Positions 9,745 through 18,811 are shown, counted from the stretch's first letter. The stretch is DNA of 64,000 nt from Pseudomonadota bacterium (GCA_018241365.1 JAFEDX010000191.1:1-64000); one strand, 5' to 3'. Notes: a model not told the origin generated them from the sequence alone. Numbers and translations are program-made.

Positions 9745-10812
9745 ATGCGTATTGGCGTTCCTGCTGAAACCAAGACCCTCGAGGGCCGTGTTGCCCTCGT
9801 TCCCGCAGCTTGCGCGGACTTGATCCGCCACGGCCACGAGGTGTTCCTGCAATCCGGCGCGGGCGAGAAGAGCGGCTTCGCCAACGAGCGTTACACCAGG
9901 GTGGGCGTGAAGATCGTCAAGGACGCCGCGGCGCTGTATGGCAAGGCCGAGATGGTGGTCAAGGTCAAGGAACCGATCGAGGGCGACCTGAAGCTGCTGC
10001 AGAAGCATCACCTGTTGTTCTGCTATCTGCACTTGGCGGCCGAGCCGAAGTTGACCAGGCAGCTGCTCAAGATCGGCCTCACCGGTGTCGCCTTCGAGAG
10101 CGTGCAGGAAACCGATGGTTCGTTGCCGTTGCTGACGCCGATGTCGGTGGTCGCCGGGCGTCTGGCGACGCAGGTCGGCGCAACGCTGCTGCACCAGCCA
10201 CAGGGCGGCAAGGGCAAGCTGCTGGGCGGCATGGCCGCGACCGAGCGCGGCAAGGTCGTCGTGCTGGGCGCAGGCGTGGCCGGCGGCAATGCGGCGATGC
10301 TGGCGGCCGAAAGCGGCGCCAACGTGGTGGTGTTCGACAAGCGCGCCGACCGCCTCGCGCACGCACGCAGCTGGGGCGCCAACGTGACCGCGCTGTACGC
10401 CTACGATTCGGCAGTGGCCGAGGAAGTCGCGACCGCGGACCTGGTGATCGGCGCAGTGCTGGTGCCGAGCGCACGCGCGCCGCACGTCGTCACGCGCAAG
10501 ATGGTCAAGACCATGGAGAAGGGCAGCGTGATGGTCGACATTTCCATTGACCAGGGCGGTTGCTTCGAAACCTCCAAACCGACCACCTGGAAGGATCCGA
10601 CCTACGTGGTGGATGGCGTCACGCACTTCTGCGTCACCAACATGCCGGGCGCGGTGCCGCAAACGTCCTCGCAGGCGATCTCGGCGGCGATCCTGCCGTA
10701 CGTGGAACGCCTTGCCCAGAAGCGCTGGCACAAGGACGCGATCCTCGCCAGCGGCATCAATGTCGAAGCCGGCAACCTGGTGCATCCGGCGCTCAAGGGC
10801 ATGAAGCTCTGA
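9745..10812 (+). CDS. ald: Alanine dehydrogenase
   Basis: 355 residues. The N terminus MRIGVPAETKTLEGRVALVP, Lys75 in VVKVKEPI, His96 in CYLHLAAE, the NAD-binding GAGVAG at 175-180 and the C-terminal VTNMPGAVPQTSSQA region are those of NAD-dependent L-alanine dehydrogenase (usual length 360-370). It interconverts L-alanine with pyruvate and ammonia. I chose the ATG at 9745 because AGGA at 9733-9736 is well placed before it. An in-frame ATG at 9736 would overlap that site. A TATAAT at 9525-9530 lies far upstream, but I saw no matched -35. Downstream, 10829-10854 forms a GC-rich hairpin without a clear T-run. Confidence 0.95.
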   Translation: MRIGVPAETKTLEGRVALVPAACADLIRHGHEVFLQSGAGEKSGFANERYTRVGVKIVKDAAALYGKAEMVVKVKEPIEGDLKLLQKHHLLFCYLHLAAEPKLTRQLLKIGLTGVAFESVQETDGSLPLLTPMSVVAGRLATQVGATLLHQPQGGKGKLLGGMAATERGKVVVLGAGVAGGNAAMLAAESGANVVVFDKRADRLAHARSWGANVTALYAYDSAVAEEVATADLVIGAVLVPSARAPHVVTRKMVKTMEKGSVMVDISIDQGGCFETSKPTTWKDPTYVVDGVTHFCVTNMPGAVPQTSSQAISAAILPYVERLAQKRWHKDAILASGINVEAGNLVHPALKGMKL

Positions 10813-10828
10813 CGCAAAGTTGCTTCCC

Positions 10829-10854
10829 GACGCCATGCCACAAGGCACGGCGTC
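10829..10854 (+). terminator. Possible weak terminator hairpin after ald
   Basis: GACGCCATGCC at 10829-10839 pairs with GGCACGGCGTC at 10844-10854, with one G-T pair and the loop ACAA. There is no T-tract after it, so intrinsic termination is uncertain. Confidence 0.4.
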
Positions 10855-10934
10855 CACCCTTCAGGGTTGCGTGAACGCGGCGTGATCACTGCTGTCCGCA
10901 TTGGATCTGGCATCTGCCACGGCAATCCTTTTTC

Positions 10935-10971
10935 TTGCGGCGGAACGCCCGAATCAGTACCATATTGGTAC
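10935..10971 (+). promoter_or_regulatory. suf operon promoter with overlapping inverted-repeat operator
   Basis: TTGCGG at 10935-10940 and TACCAT at 10958-10963 are 17 bp apart and could be the -35 and -10. The -10 is embedded in a perfect inverted repeat GTACCA-TAT-TGGTAC at 10957-10971. The start codon of the Rrf2-family regulator lies 25 bp further on. Rrf2/IscR/SufR-type regulators commonly bind such dyads in their own promoters, so autorepression of the suf operon is the likely reading. Confidence 0.65.
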
Positions 10972-10996
10972 TTATTTGATTCCCGATGCCCGGAAG

Positions 10997-11428
10997 ATGA
11001 TCCGCGTCAGCCGCCTTGCCGATTACGCCTCCGTGGTGATGGCCTGTCTTGCACGCCATCCCGATGAAGTGCTGCCGGCGGTGCAGGTGGGCGAGGAAAC
11101 GCGTCTCGAAGCGCCGACGGTCAGCAAGCTGCTGAAGCAACTCGCACGTGCCGGTCTGGTGGAATCGTTCCGTGGCGCCACCGGTGGTTATCGCCTTGCC
11201 CGTTCCGCACAGGACATTTCGCTGGCGGAAATCGTCGAAGCTCTGGACGGACCGATCGGCCTGACCGAATGCAGCGTCGGCCATGCCGGTTGCGAGCGGC
11301 GTGCGTATTGCGCGGTGGCGCGCGACTGGCAGGGCGTGGGCGCCGTGATCGACCGGGCCTTGCGCGCGGTCAGCCTCGCCGAGATGTCGCGGCGACAGCC
11401 GGTGCATGCACACGGCGCGCGAGTGTGA
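10997..11428 (+). CDS. Rrf2-family Fe-S-sensing regulator of the suf operon
   Basis: 143 residues. The N terminus [19 protein letters not shown] and the winged helix-turn-helix (residues about 28-58, [20 protein letters not shown]) are typical of Rrf2 proteins. Cys92, Cys99 and Cys105 ([16 protein letters not shown]) sit almost exactly where IscR has its cluster-ligating cysteines, so this protein probably binds an Fe-S cluster and senses cluster supply. It is first in the suf operon, 11 bp before sufB, and the palindrome at 10957-10971 is its likely operator. The ATG at 10997 was chosen for the conserved start. It corresponds to proteins annotated as 'SUF system Fe-S cluster assembly regulator'. 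Confidence 0.93.
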   Translation: MIRVSRLADYASVVMACLARHPDEVLPAVQVGEETRLEAPTVSKLLKQLARAGLVESFRGATGGYRLARSAQDISLAEIVEALDGPIGLTECSVGHAGCERRAYCAVARDWQGVGAVIDRALRAVSLAEMSRRQPVHAHGARV

Positions 11429-11439
11429 CGGAGAAGAGC

Positions 11440-12879
11440 ATGGCCACCCAACCCGGCGAAGTCGAAGCTGCATTGTCGCGCCGTTACGACGCCGGCTTCG
11501 TCACCGACATCGAAACCCACAGCCTGCCGCTTGGCCTCGACGAAGGCACCATCCGTGCGCTTTCCGCACTGAAGGAAGAACCCGAGTGGATGACCGAGTG
11601 GCGGCTCAAGGCGTATCGCCACTGGTTGACGATGCGGCAGCCGGATTGGGCGCACGTGAAACTAGCGCCGATCGATTTCCAGGCCATCAGCTATTACGCG
11701 GCGCCGAAGAAAAAACCGAAATCGCTGGACGAGGTCGATCCGGAGTTGCTCAAGACCTACGACAAACTCGGCGTGCCGCTGCACGAGCGCGCCAAACTTG
11801 CGGGTGTTGCGGTGGATGCGGTGTTCGATTCGGTATCGGTGGCGACCACCGCGCAAGGGCAGCTGGCCAAGGCCGGCGTGATCTTTTGTTCGATGAGCGA
11901 AGCCATTCGCACCCACGGCGACCTCGTGCGCCAGTATCTCGGCAGCGTGGTGCCGCAAGGCGACAACTTCTTTGCGGCGCTGAACTCGGCGGTGTTCTCG
12001 GACGGCTCGTTCGTGTTCATCCCGAAGGGTGTGCGTTGCCCGATGGAGTTGTCCACGTATTTCCGCATCAACGCGGGCCACACCGGCCAATTCGAACGGA
12101 CCCTGATCATCGCCGAGGAAGACGCCGTGGTGTCTTACCTCGAAGGCTGTACCGCGCCGATGCGCGACGAAAACCAGCTGCATGCGGCGGTGGTGGAACT
12201 GGTCGCGTTGGCGCGCGCCAACATCAAGTATTCGACGGTGCAGAACTGGTACCCCGGCGACGAGAATGGCAAGGGCGGCATCTACAACTTCGTCACCAAG
12301 CGTGGCGAATGCCGTGGCGACGATTCGCGCATCACCTGGACCCAGGTTGAAACGGGATCGGCGATCACCTGGAAATACCCGAGCTGCGTGTTGCGCGGTG
12401 ACCGTTCGGTGGGTGAGTTCCATTCGGTGGCGCTGACCAACCACTACCAGCAGGCCGATACCGGCACCAAGATGGTCCACATTGGCCGCGACACCAAGTC
12501 CAAGATCGTCTCGAAGGGCATCAGCGCCGGGCGCAGCCAGAACAGCTATCGCGGTCTGGTGAAGGTGGAGAAGGGCGCGGTGAACGCGCGCAACCACACC
12601 CGCTGCGATTCGATCCTGATCGGCAAGCGGTGCGGCTCGCACACCTTCCCGTACATGGAAGTGAAGAACCCCACCGCGATCGTCGAGCATGAAGCTACGA
12701 CGTCCAAGATTTCCGACGACCAGTTGTTCTACTGCCGTTCGCGTGGCATTGGCGAGGAAGACGCGGTGTCCATGATCGTGGATGGGTTCTGCAAGCAGGT
12801 GTTCCGGGAACTCCCGATGGAATTCGCGGTGGAAGCCAAGAAGCTGCTGGAAGTGTCGTTGGAAGGAGCAATTGGGTGA
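11440..12879 (+). CDS. sufB: Fe-S cluster assembly scaffold protein SufB
   Basis: 479 residues, normal length. Conserved stretches include [98 protein letters not shown] and the late [20 protein letters not shown]. SufB forms the SufBC2D complex on which Fe-S clusters are assembled, using sulfur from SufS and ATP hydrolysis by SufC. GGAG at 11430-11433 precedes the ATG at 11440. Its stop TGA shares a base with the ATG of sufC. Confidence 0.97.
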   Translation: MATQPGEVEAALSRRYDAGFVTDIETHSLPLGLDEGTIRALSALKEEPEWMTEWRLKAYRHWLTMRQPDWAHVKLAPIDFQAISYYAAPKKKPKSLDEVDPELLKTYDKLGVPLHERAKLAGVAVDAVFDSVSVATTAQGQLAKAGVIFCSMSEAIRTHGDLVRQYLGSVVPQGDNFFAALNSAVFSDGSFVFIPKGVRCPMELSTYFRINAGHTGQFERTLIIAEEDAVVSYLEGCTAPMRDENQLHAAVVELVALARANIKYSTVQNWYPGDENGKGGIYNFVTKRGECRGDDSRITWTQVETGSAITWKYPSCVLRGDRSVGEFHSVALTNHYQQADTGTKMVHIGRDTKSKIVSKGISAGRSQNSYRGLVKVEKGAVNARNHTRCDSILIGKRCGSHTFPYMEVKNPTAIVEHEATTSKISDDQLFYCRSRGIGEEDAVSMIVDGFCKQVFRELPMEFAVEAKKLLEVSLEGAIG

Positions 12880-13643
12880 TGCTGAAAATCGACAACCTGC
12901 ACGCCCGCGTGGCCGGCAAGGAAATTCTCAAGGGCCTGTCGCTGGAAACCAGGGCGGGTGAAGTGCACGCGATCATGGGCCCGAACGGCGCGGGCAAGTC
13001 CACGCTCGGCAACGTGCTGGCGGGCCGGCCGGGTTACGAGGTCACGGCGGGCACGGTCACGTTCGATGGCAAGGACCTGCTGGAGATGGAACCAGAGGCG
13101 CGTGCCGCGGCGGGCGTGTTCCTTGCGTTCCAGTATCCGGTCGAAATCCCGGGCGTCAACAATACCTATTTCCTGCGCGCAGCCCTGAACGCGCAGCGCA
13201 AGGCGCGTGGCGATACCGAACTGGATTCGATGCAATTCCTGAAGCTGGTGCGCGGCAAGGTCAAGGAAATGGGCATGACGCCCGAGTTGCTGAATCGTGC
13301 AGTCAACGAGGGTTTCTCGGGCGGCGAGAAGAAGCGCAACGAGGTATTCCAGATGGCGTTGCTGGAGCCGCGCCTCGCGATCCTCGACGAAACCGACTCG
13401 GGCCTCGACATCGATGCCTTGAAACAAGTCGCTGAAGGTGTCAACGGGCTGCGCTCGCCGGAACGTTCCTTCCTGGTGATCACGCACTACCAGCGTCTGC
13501 TCGACTACATCGTGCCGGATTTCGTGCACGTGCTGGCCGACGGCAAGATCGTGGAAAGCGGCGATGCGCAGCTGGCGCGCGATCTGGAAGCGCACGGTTA
13601 CGCGTGGGTGCGCGAGCGCACGCCCACGGAGGCGCACGCGTGA
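12879..13643 (+). CDS. sufC: Fe-S cluster assembly ATPase SufC
   Basis: 254 residues. The ABC ATPase motifs are intact: Walker A GPNGAGKST at residues 34-42, the signature FSGGEKKRNEVFQMALLEPR, Walker B LAILDETDSGLDID and the switch histidine in LVITHYQRLL. The Glu-Thr-Asp-Ser-Gly-Leu-Asp segment is the usual SufC variant. SufC powers conformational change in the SufBCD scaffold. The ATG at 12879 overlaps the sufB stop by one base (TGATG). A GTG one codon upstream is possible but less likely. Its end overlaps the GTG start of sufD. Confidence 0.97.
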   Translation: MLKIDNLHARVAGKEILKGLSLETRAGEVHAIMGPNGAGKSTLGNVLAGRPGYEVTAGTVTFDGKDLLEMEPEARAAAGVFLAFQYPVEIPGVNNTYFLRAALNAQRKARGDTELDSMQFLKLVRGKVKEMGMTPELLNRAVNEGFSGGEKKRNEVFQMALLEPRLAILDETDSGLDIDALKQVAEGVNGLRSPERSFLVITHYQRLLDYIVPDFVHVLADGKIVESGDAQLARDLEAHGYAWVRERTPTEAHA

Positions 13644-14956
13644 ATGCCGCGCTGACGCCGTTCGTCGAGTCGATGCGGGTAGCCGCAGAGACACGGCTGC
13701 CTGGCAGCGGCTTGGCGTGGCTGGATGCAGCGCGGAATGCCGCGTTGCAGGCGTTCGTGCAACGCGGTTTGCCGGATACGCACAACGAATTGTGGAAATA
13801 CACGACCCTGCGCGCATTGTCGCAACGCAGCTTCTCCGTGGGCAATGCGAATGCGGCTGATCTGACGGTTCCGCAGACGCTGCTGCCACAGATCGCCGCC
13901 GATGCTGCACGCGTGGTGCTCGTGAATGGCGTATTCCGGACCGACTTGTCGATATTGGACAAGCTGCCCACGGGTGTTGAATTGCAGCCATTGTCGCGGG
14001 TGTTGCGGGAGCGGCCTGAGCCTCTGCGTTTCCTGCTGGGCGTTCATGGCGATGAGGATGACGGCTTCACGCTATTGAATCGCGCGCTGGCGGCCGATGG
14101 CTTGATCCTGCGCGTCGCAGCCGGCGCCAAGGTGGCGGCACCGTTGCACATCGTGCACGTTGGCTCGCCCGGAGAAAGTGAAACGGCGTGGCATCTGCGC
14201 AGCCTGATCGAGTTGGGCGAGGGTTCGAGCCTGGATATCGTCGAACACCACGTTGGCGAAGCCGGGATTGGGCACTTGGCGAACCTTGTGTGCGAGGTGA
14301 ACCTGCGCGATCGTGCAAGGCTTGGCTGGACGGTCGTGCAAACTGCCGGTTCCGGCACCAGTCTGTTGCGGCGCAGCGATTGCCGGCTCGGCGAGGATGC
14401 GGTGCTGGACTTCCACGCGCTTGAACTGGGTGGCAAGCTGGCGCGGCATGAATTGCGCGTCGATCTTGCCGGTGCGCGTTCCCGTTTCAGGAGTCGCGGC
14501 GCGTTCGTGCTGCACGACCGCCAGCATGCGGATACCGAGGTGCTGGTCACGCACCGTGGTCGCGATACCGTCAGCGACTCGCTGTGGCGTGGCGTGGCGG
14601 ACGGCCGCGCTCGCGGCGTGGCGCACGGCCGCATCCTGGTGTTGCCGGGCGCCGACGGTGCCGATGGCGGCTTTTACAACAAGAACCTGTTGCTTTCACC
14701 CGATGCGGAAATCGACACGCGCCCTGCGCTGGAAATCTATGCCGACGAAGTCAAGGCGAACCATGGCGCCACGGTCGGACAACTGGACGAGAACGTGCTG
14801 TTCTACCTGTGTTCGCGTGGCATCCCGCGGGAACTCGCGCGACGGATGCTGGTACGCGCATTCTGCGCGGTGACGCTGGATGGCGTCGAACCCGCGCTTT
14901 TGCGCGAATATTGCGAGTCGCTGCTGTCCGCGCAATTGCCGGAGACGTCGGCATGA
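13640..14956 (+). CDS. sufD: Fe-S cluster assembly protein SufD
   Basis: 438 residues. The N terminus has the SufD pattern (ARNAALQAFVQRGLPDTHNE, then LWKYTTLRAL). The C-terminal beta-helix shows SFRSRGAFVLHD-like repeats, DSLWRGVADGRARGVAHGRI, LLSPDAEIDTRPALEIYADE and VKANHGATVGQLDENVLFYL. It partners SufB and SufC in the scaffold and is needed for iron acquisition. The GTG at 13640 overlaps the sufC stop as GTGA, and the end overlaps sufS as ATGA, so translation is coupled throughout. Confidence 0.96.
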   Translation: MNAALTPFVESMRVAAETRLPGSGLAWLDAARNAALQAFVQRGLPDTHNELWKYTTLRALSQRSFSVGNANAADLTVPQTLLPQIAADAARVVLVNGVFRTDLSILDKLPTGVELQPLSRVLRERPEPLRFLLGVHGDEDDGFTLLNRALAADGLILRVAAGAKVAAPLHIVHVGSPGESETAWHLRSLIELGEGSSLDIVEHHVGEAGIGHLANLVCEVNLRDRARLGWTVVQTAGSGTSLLRRSDCRLGEDAVLDFHALELGGKLARHELRVDLAGARSRFRSRGAFVLHDRQHADTEVLVTHRGRDTVSDSLWRGVADGRARGVAHGRILVLPGADGADGGFYNKNLLLSPDAEIDTRPALEIYADEVKANHGATVGQLDENVLFYLCSRGIPRELARRMLVRAFCAVTLDGVEPALLREYCESLLSAQLPETSA

Positions 14957-16206
14957 ACGCAAGTGTGAAGCCGGTATTGCACGCCCCGGCGATCGACTGG
15001 GCCAAGGTGCGTGCGGATTTTCCGATCCTGGCGCGCACGGTGCACGGCAAGCCGCTGGTCTATCTCGACAACGCCAACACCGCGCAGAAACCGCGTCAGG
15101 TGATCGAAGCCGTCGATGCGTTTTATCGCGAGCACAACGCCAATGTTTCGCGCGCGGTGCACCAGTTGGGCGAGGAGGCCACCGCGCTGTATGAAAGCGC
15201 GCGCACCAAGCTTGCCGCGTTCCTCGGCGCGAATCATCGCGACGAGATCGTGCTGACTTCGGGCACCACCATGGCGACCAACCTGGTGGCTTACAGCTAT
15301 CTGCTGCCACGCCTGAAGCCCGGCGATGCGGTGCTGGTGACCGCGATGGAACACCATGCCGACATCGTGCCGTGGCAACTGGTCTGCAAGCTGACCGGCG
15401 CGCATTTGAAGGTTGCGCCGATCACCGAATCCGGCGAGTTGATCGTCGAAAAGTTCGTCGAGGCGTTGACGCCGGAAGTGAAGTTCGCGGGCGTGGTGCA
15501 CGTGTCCAACGTGCTCGGCACGGTGAATCCGGTCAAGGAGTTGGCGCGTGAATGCCGCAAGCGCGGCATCCCGCTGCTGGTCGATGGTTCGCAGGCGGCA
15601 CCACATCTGCCCCTGGACGTGAAATCCATCGGCTGCGATTTCTACTGCGTCACCGGCCACAAGCTGTGCGGACCGACCGGCACCGGCGCGCTATGGGCGC
15701 GGCGCGAAACCCTCGATGCCATGCCGCCGTTTTTCGGCGGCGGCGAAATGATCAGGACGGTGTCGTTTGACGGCACCACCTTCGCCGATTCGCCACACCG
15801 GTTCGAGGCCGGCACGCCCAACATCGCGGGCTTTGCCGGGTTGGGCGCCGCGATCGATTATCTGTCCGGCATCGGCATGCGGAATATTGCGGCGCGCGAA
15901 CACGAGCTGCTGGCGTACGCGACGCCACGCCTCGAAGCCGTGCCTGGCTTGCGCATTTTCGGCAAGACACCCGGCAAGGCGGCCGTGATCTCGTTCCTGA
16001 TCGATGGTGTGCATGCGCACGACCTCGCCACGCTGCTGGACCAGGAAGGTGTGGCGGTGCGCTCGGGCCATCATTGCGCGCACCCGCTGATGCAGTTCTA
16101 TGGCGTCGCCGCTACCTGCCGTGCGTCGCTGGCATTCTGGAACACCGAGGCCGAGATCGATGCCTTCATCGCGGCCATCGGCAAGGTCCGGAAACTGCTT
16201 CAATGA
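14953..16206 (+). CDS. sufS: Cysteine desulfurase SufS
   Basis: 417 residues. PLP enzyme of the group II SufS/CsdA type. It starts with RADFPILARTVHGKPLVYLD, has NANTAQKPRQVIEAVDAFYR, the PLP-binding Lys237 in VTGHKLCGPTGTGALW, and the persulfide-forming Cys375 in VRSGHHCAHPLM. It removes sulfur from cysteine and hands it as a persulfide to the SufBCD scaffold, normally through SufE or SufU. Neither SufE nor SufU is encoded nearby. It overlaps sufD and the following GNAT gene by ATGA at both ends. Confidence 0.97.
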   Translation: MNASVKPVLHAPAIDWAKVRADFPILARTVHGKPLVYLDNANTAQKPRQVIEAVDAFYREHNANVSRAVHQLGEEATALYESARTKLAAFLGANHRDEIVLTSGTTMATNLVAYSYLLPRLKPGDAVLVTAMEHHADIVPWQLVCKLTGAHLKVAPITESGELIVEKFVEALTPEVKFAGVVHVSNVLGTVNPVKELARECRKRGIPLLVDGSQAAPHLPLDVKSIGCDFYCVTGHKLCGPTGTGALWARRETLDAMPPFFGGGEMIRTVSFDGTTFADSPHRFEAGTPNIAGFAGLGAAIDYLSGIGMRNIAAREHELLAYATPRLEAVPGLRIFGKTPGKAAVISFLIDGVHAHDLATLLDQEGVAVRSGHHCAHPLMQFYGVAATCRASLAFWNTEAEIDAFIAAIGKVRKLLQ

Positions 16207-16745
16207 GCCGAGCCGGGCTGCGGTTCCGTGCCGCGACACCGGATGATGTCGATGCGGTGGTGGCGCTCACCGAGTCGGCGTACCGTGGCGACGCCAGCCG
16301 CGTGGGCTGGACCACCGAGGCCGACCTGCTGGATGGTCAGCGCACCGATGCGCGCGAGGTCGCCGAACTGATCGCACGCGACGACGTCCGGCTGTTGTTG
16401 GCCGAACGTGACGGGTTGTTGCTGGCAAGCTGTGTCCTCGAACGGTTGTCCGGTGCATATACTGGAGAGGGTTACTTCGGCATGTTCTCGGTGCGCCCGG
16501 ATGCGCAGGGCAACGGCACCGGCCGCGCGCTGCTCGCGGAAGCCGAACGTGTCGCACGCGACGACTGGCACTGCCGTGCGCTGCGCATGTCGGTGATCGA
16601 CGTGCGCGCGGAATTGATCGCGTGGTATGAGCGTCGTGGGTACCGCCGTACCGGCGAATACAAGCCGTTTCCGTATGGCGATCCTCGCTTCGGGATTCCG
16701 AAGCGCGACGACTTGCGCTTCGAGTGGCTCGTCAAGGAGCTGTGA
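16203..16745 (+). CDS. GNAT-family N-acetyltransferase, coupled to sufS
   Basis: 180 residues. It has the GNAT fold with LRFRAATPDDVDAVVALTES at the N terminus, the acetyl-CoA-binding motif A YFGMFSVRPDAQGNGTGRAL (Q/R-x-x-G-x-G/A form), and a C-terminal AELIAWYERRGYRRTGEYKP that closes the fold. The substrate is unknown. The ATG overlaps the sufS stop (ATGA), which puts it inside the suf transcription and translation unit. That position hints at modification of a Suf partner or a small thiol/amine, but nothing in the sequence fixes this. Confidence 0.88.
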   Translation: MSRAGLRFRAATPDDVDAVVALTESAYRGDASRVGWTTEADLLDGQRTDAREVAELIARDDVRLLLAERDGLLLASCVLERLSGAYTGEGYFGMFSVRPDAQGNGTGRALLAEAERVARDDWHCRALRMSVIDVRAELIAWYERRGYRRTGEYKPFPYGDPRFGIPKRDDLRFEWLVKEL

Positions 16746-16820
16746 CCTCTTTGGCAAATGCTACGACGCCTCTGTCATTTTGCGCGCCGGCCCGCTTGGC
16801 GCGAGAAGCGCAGGGAAGCT

Positions 16821-16972
16821 TCTGCGGCACGATGCCGCAGAAACCGGCATGCCCGGTGCAATGGTTTTGGTTACTTTTGCCGAAACAAAAGTAACCCGCT
16901 CGCCGCTGAGGCGAGTGGAACCAATGCGAAACCGCCAGGACGGGCAAAATGGATTCCGGCCTGCGCCGGAAT
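16821..16972. repeat. Array of four perfect hairpins between the GNAT and Rieske genes
   Basis: Within 152 bp there are four perfect inverted repeats. TCTGCGGCA (16821-16829) pairs with TGCCGCAGA (16833-16841). GGTTACTTTTG (16869-16879) pairs with CAAAAGTAACC (16886-16896). CTCGCC (16899-16904) pairs with GGCGAG (16910-16915). ATTCCGGC (16953-16960) pairs with GCCGGAAT (16965-16972). The last one, in a GGATTCCGGC...GCCGGAATGACGG context, resembles a REP-like element widespread in proteobacterial intergenic DNA. It fills most of the 241-bp gap before the Rieske gene. Confidence 0.75.
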
Positions 16973-16986
16973 GACGGAGATCGACC

Positions 16987-17307
16987 ATGTCGGATGAATG
17001 GGTGAAAGTTTGTGCGCAGGACGAGCTGTTGCCGGGCGAATTCAAGGTCGTCTGGGACGGCGACACAGCGATCGCGGTGTACAACCTCGAAGGCAACCTG
17101 TACGCGATCGAGGACACCTGCACCCACGATGGCGGTGAGCTGGCCGGCGGCGAAGTATGTGGTTTCGAGATCGAATGCCCACGCCATGGCGGGCGTTTCG
17201 ACGTGCGCACGGGTGAGGCGACGCAGCTGCCGCCGACCGAACCGATCGCGAGTTTCCCGGTGCGCGTGGAAAGCGGCGTGATCTACACGCGCGATGACAG
17301 GTCATAG
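16987..17307 (+). CDS. Rieske [2Fe-2S] ferredoxin (non-heme iron oxygenase ferredoxin subunit-like)
   Basis: 106 residues, one Rieske domain. Cluster ligands are Cys45 and His47 in EDTCTHDGGEL and Cys64 and His67 in IECPRHGGRFD. This is the soluble ferredoxin type that passes electrons to oxygenases. No oxygenase or ferredoxin reductase gene is adjacent. It follows the suf genes across a repeat-filled gap and is probably the last gene of that cluster, where it could be an electron donor or an Fe-S client. ATG at 16987. Copy B of the 110-bp repeat begins 15 bp after its stop. Confidence 0.92.
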   Translation: MSDEWVKVCAQDELLPGEFKVVWDGDTAIAVYNLEGNLYAIEDTCTHDGGELAGGEVCGFEIECPRHGGRFDVRTGEATQLPPTEPIASFPVRVESGVIYTRDDRS

Positions 17308-17322
17308 GCCGCCCCGTCGAAG

Positions 17323-17422
17323 CGGCTGTGGTGAAAATCAGGCCATCGAAGGCCGTTCTGGTGTCCGCCTCAGCCCGGGTAACCTTCGATTTGGCGAGGC
17401 AGCGATCAGGGGACGATCGCAA
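17323..17422 (+). repeat. Dispersed ~110-bp intergenic repeat, copy B
   Basis: It begins CGGCTGTGGTGAAAATCAGG, has the hairpin GGCCATCGAAGGCC and then GTTCTGGTG, and ends with GCGATCAGGGGACGATCGCA. It fills the space between two convergent genes and abuts the stop codon of the histidine kinase gene at 17423. Confidence 0.8.
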
Positions 17423-18811
17423 TCAACCTGCCGCAGCGGACGGAAAGCGTATTTCGACGCGCAGTCCGTGCGGGTCGTTGTGGTTGATGAACACTATTTC
17501 TGCACCATGGCGCTCGGCGATCTCGCGCACGATGGCCAGGCCGAGTCCCGTGCCCTCGTGGCCGCTGCCGACGGCGCGGAAGAAGCGTTCGCCAAGACGC
17601 GGGATCAATTCAGGCGCGACGCCGGGGCCGTTGTCCTGCACGCTCAGCACGTAGCCATCGATCCCGCTGGGCTGCAGCCCGACCGTGATGACAGCACCGC
17701 CGTGGTTGCCGTAGCGCGCGGCGTTGTCGATCAGGTTGCCAAGCAGCTCGCGCAACAACACCGCGTCGCCGACCATGGTCATGCCGTGTTCCGGACCCTG
17801 GTAGCCGAGGTCGATGCCGCGTGCAATGGCGTCAGGGACGCGCGATGCCACTTCTTCGCGCACGGTTGCGGCAAGGTCGAGGGGCGCTGCAGCGCCGAGG
17901 GCCTCGTCCGGGGCCTGCGCGCGGGCCAGGGCGAGCAGCTGGCCGGCAGCGCGCGCGGTACCCGCCGACAGGCGTTCGACGTGGGCGAGTGCTTCGCGTA
18001 CCGTTGCGGGGCTGGGATCGGCCAGCGCGCGTTCGGCCTGCAGGCGCAGGCCCGCAAGCGGGGTGCGCAACTGATGCGCGGCATCGGCGATGAAACGCTG
18101 TTGCTGACGCAGCATGCGGTCGAGTCGCGACAACAGGGCGTCGATGGTGGCAACCAGCGGCTGGACTTCCAGCGGTGCATCGATGGTGCGCAGGGGCGAC
18201 AGGTCGCCGGCGTCGCGCATCCGCAGCTCGTGGGCCAGCGGGTCAAGTACGCGCAGGCCGCGGTTGATGCCGAACCAGACCAGCGCCATCGCGGCACAGA
18301 TCAGCAGCAGCTCGATCGGGACCGTGGAAATCAGCAGCTCGCGCGCAAGCGCCTTGCGCTTGCGTACGGTTTCGGCCGTCGAAATCACCAGCATGTCGCC
18401 GGGATCGGCCTTGTTGGCGAGGAAGACCGAGGCCATGCGCATGGCCAGGCCCTGGTCGTTGAAATTGGTGAACACCGGACCGCCGTGAGACGCCGATGGG
18501 CTCGGTTGCGGCAGATCCTGGTCGCCGGCCAGCACGCCGTACCGCAGGCTGCGGACCGCGAATTCGTTGCGATCCTTGACCGAGAATTGCAGCAGGATGC
18601 GGGCCTGCGCGCTCAGCTCGTTGCGGCCGGCATCGCTGTTGACGAGGTCGCCCATGGCGTTGGCGCTGTCCAGCAGCCAGCGGTCGTACACCTTGTTGGC
18701 GTAGTGCAGGCCGATCACGTAATTGACGATGCCGCCGCACACCAGCACCGCCAGCAGCGGTACCGCGACGAACAGCAGCAGGCGCCGACGCAGGCTGGGG
18801 TTACGGACCAT
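17423..18811 (-). CDS. Sensor histidine kinase, TctE/QseC-like
   Basis: 462 residues. Residues about 10-30 and 160-181 are transmembrane and enclose a periplasmic sensor domain of the two-component sensor kinase N-terminal (2CSK_N) type (YANKVYDRWLLDSANAMGDL). A HAMP-like linker follows, then the phosphoacceptor His246 in FIADAAHQLRTPLAGLRLQA, an N box LLGNLIDNAARYG, G1 VQDNGPGV and G2 GHEGTGLGLAIV. It would autophosphorylate and pass phosphate to the response regulator encoded just upstream, with which it overlaps by 11 bp. TctE-type kinases often sense tricarboxylates, but no tctCBA transport genes are present here. Confidence 0.93.
   Translation of the reverse strand: MVRNPSLRRRLLLFVAVPLLAVLVCGGIVNYVIGLHYANKVYDRWLLDSANAMGDLVNSDAGRNELSAQARILLQFSVKDRNEFAVRSLRYGVLAGDQDLPQPSPSASHGGPVFTNFNDQGLAMRMASVFLANKADPGDMLVISTAETVRKRKALARELLISTVPIELLLICAAMALVWFGINRGLRVLDPLAHELRMRDAGDLSPLRTIDAPLEVQPLVATIDALLSRLDRMLRQQQRFIADAAHQLRTPLAGLRLQAERALADPSPATVREALAHVERLSAGTARAAGQLLALARAQAPDEALGAAAPLDLAATVREEVASRVPDAIARGIDLGYQGPEHGMTMVGDAVLLRELLGNLIDNAARYGNHGGAVITVGLQPSGIDGYVLSVQDNGPGVAPELIPRLGERFFRAVGSGHEGTGLGLAIVREIAERHGAEIVFINHNDPHGLRVEIRFPSAAAG

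Noticed and set aside
16821-16972. Possible CRISPR-like array
   Set aside because: The hairpins differ from one another in sequence and spacing; there are no direct repeats with spacers and no cas genes.
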